From a virus: a stretch of DNA of 23,095 nt. The stretch covers positions 1 through 23,095 of IMG/VR virus record IMGVR_UViG_3300037231_000029, one strand, 5' to 3'. Positions within the stretch are counted from its first letter, which is position 1. Each line of letters starts with the position of its first letter. Positions 22,927 to 23,095 of this stretch are shown piece after piece. The notes beneath the pieces are model-generated. The model ran no database searches, was not told where the DNA came from, and was given only the letters and a program-made list of their open reading frames with translations. Made by a program: the position numbers and the translations under genes.

Positions 22927-23095
22927 TACCACCGCCCACGCGACGGCGGGCGGAGGTATCGAGTCCGAGCTCGCTGCCGAGCGCACGCAGCTGCGCGATG
23001 CGCGAGGACAACATTTTGCCGCGGGACTTCAAGAACTCCGCTTGGAGGTAGCACCAGACCAACCCCTTCGGGCTGTCCGCCCATGTAAGCCAGAA
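22883..23095 (-). CDS. terS: Terminase small subunit, C-terminal part (P27-like)
   Basis: The right edge cuts this gene; 70 codons and the TAA stop (22885-22883) are visible. The end of the protein, MLSSRIAQLRALGSELGLDT followed by SARRRV, a Gly-rich linker and KKDPAGRFFK, matches the C-terminal pattern of P27-family small terminase subunits (a last helix, the GLT/D-x-SAR motif and a DP-x-x-x-FF tail). The small subunit recognises the packaging site and recruits the large subunit. The overlap with the large subunit gene is the arrangement expected for this pair. Confidence 0.8.
   Translation of the reverse strand, partial: FWLTWADSPKGLVWCYLQAEFLKSRGKMLSSRIAQLRALGSELGLDTSARRRVGGGNGGEKKDPAGRFFK

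Overview
This window is a structural (head and tail) gene module of a tailed, non-contractile-tail type double-stranded DNA phage or prophage. Every convincing gene is on the minus strand, so the module is read from right to left. The order is the classic HK97/lambda siphovirus order: terminase small subunit (cut by the right edge), terminase large subunit, small two-helix membrane protein, portal, prohead protease, HK97-type major capsid protein, small head proteins, head-tail connector, HK97 gp10-like protein, tail terminator, tail tube, tail assembly chaperones with a -1 frameshift, and the start of the tape measure protein (cut by the left edge). DNA is GC-rich. Sec and Tat signal peptides, the GC content and the protein families point to a Gram-negative, probably proteobacterial, host. 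No integrase, repressor module, lysis gene, tRNA or rRNA is visible, so I cannot say whether this is a prophage or a lytic phage.

The core is interrupted by accessory genes in three places. (1) Between portal and protease: an 883-residue protein with a Sec signal peptide and pectate-lyase-like beta-helix, three small unknown genes, and a GIY-YIG homing endonuclease whose first catalytic strand appears to be in a different reading frame from the rest. (2) Between capsid and connector genes: a short non-structural cassette made of an unknown 206-residue protein and a 63-residue XRE-type helix-turn-helix protein. (3) Between tail terminator and tail tube: an 835-residue glycine-rich fibre-like protein with a Sec signal peptide and an 828-residue protein with a Tat-type signal, carbohydrate-associated Ig-like domains and a GH5 glycoside hydrolase domain resembling bacterial beta-mannanases.

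The most unusual element is around the helix-turn-helix gene. Both of its flanks consist of an uninterrupted 5-bp periodic array (NNGGY on the coding strand; 28 of 32 units carry the GG in register). One array fills the gap from the stop of the 206-residue gene to the ribosome binding site of the HTH gene. The other starts inside the last codons of the HTH gene and runs to a transcription terminator. A perfect 9-bp inverted repeat lies upstream of this cassette. I know of no described function for such an array.

Other notable points: three large fibre- or enzyme-like proteins carry host export signals although they are encoded inside the virion assembly operon; a tail-protein-type beta domain is inserted in the middle of the GH5 domain; the connector and the tail terminator share a similar inserted beta domain; and the prohead protease is fused to a His-rich coiled coil that could act as scaffold.
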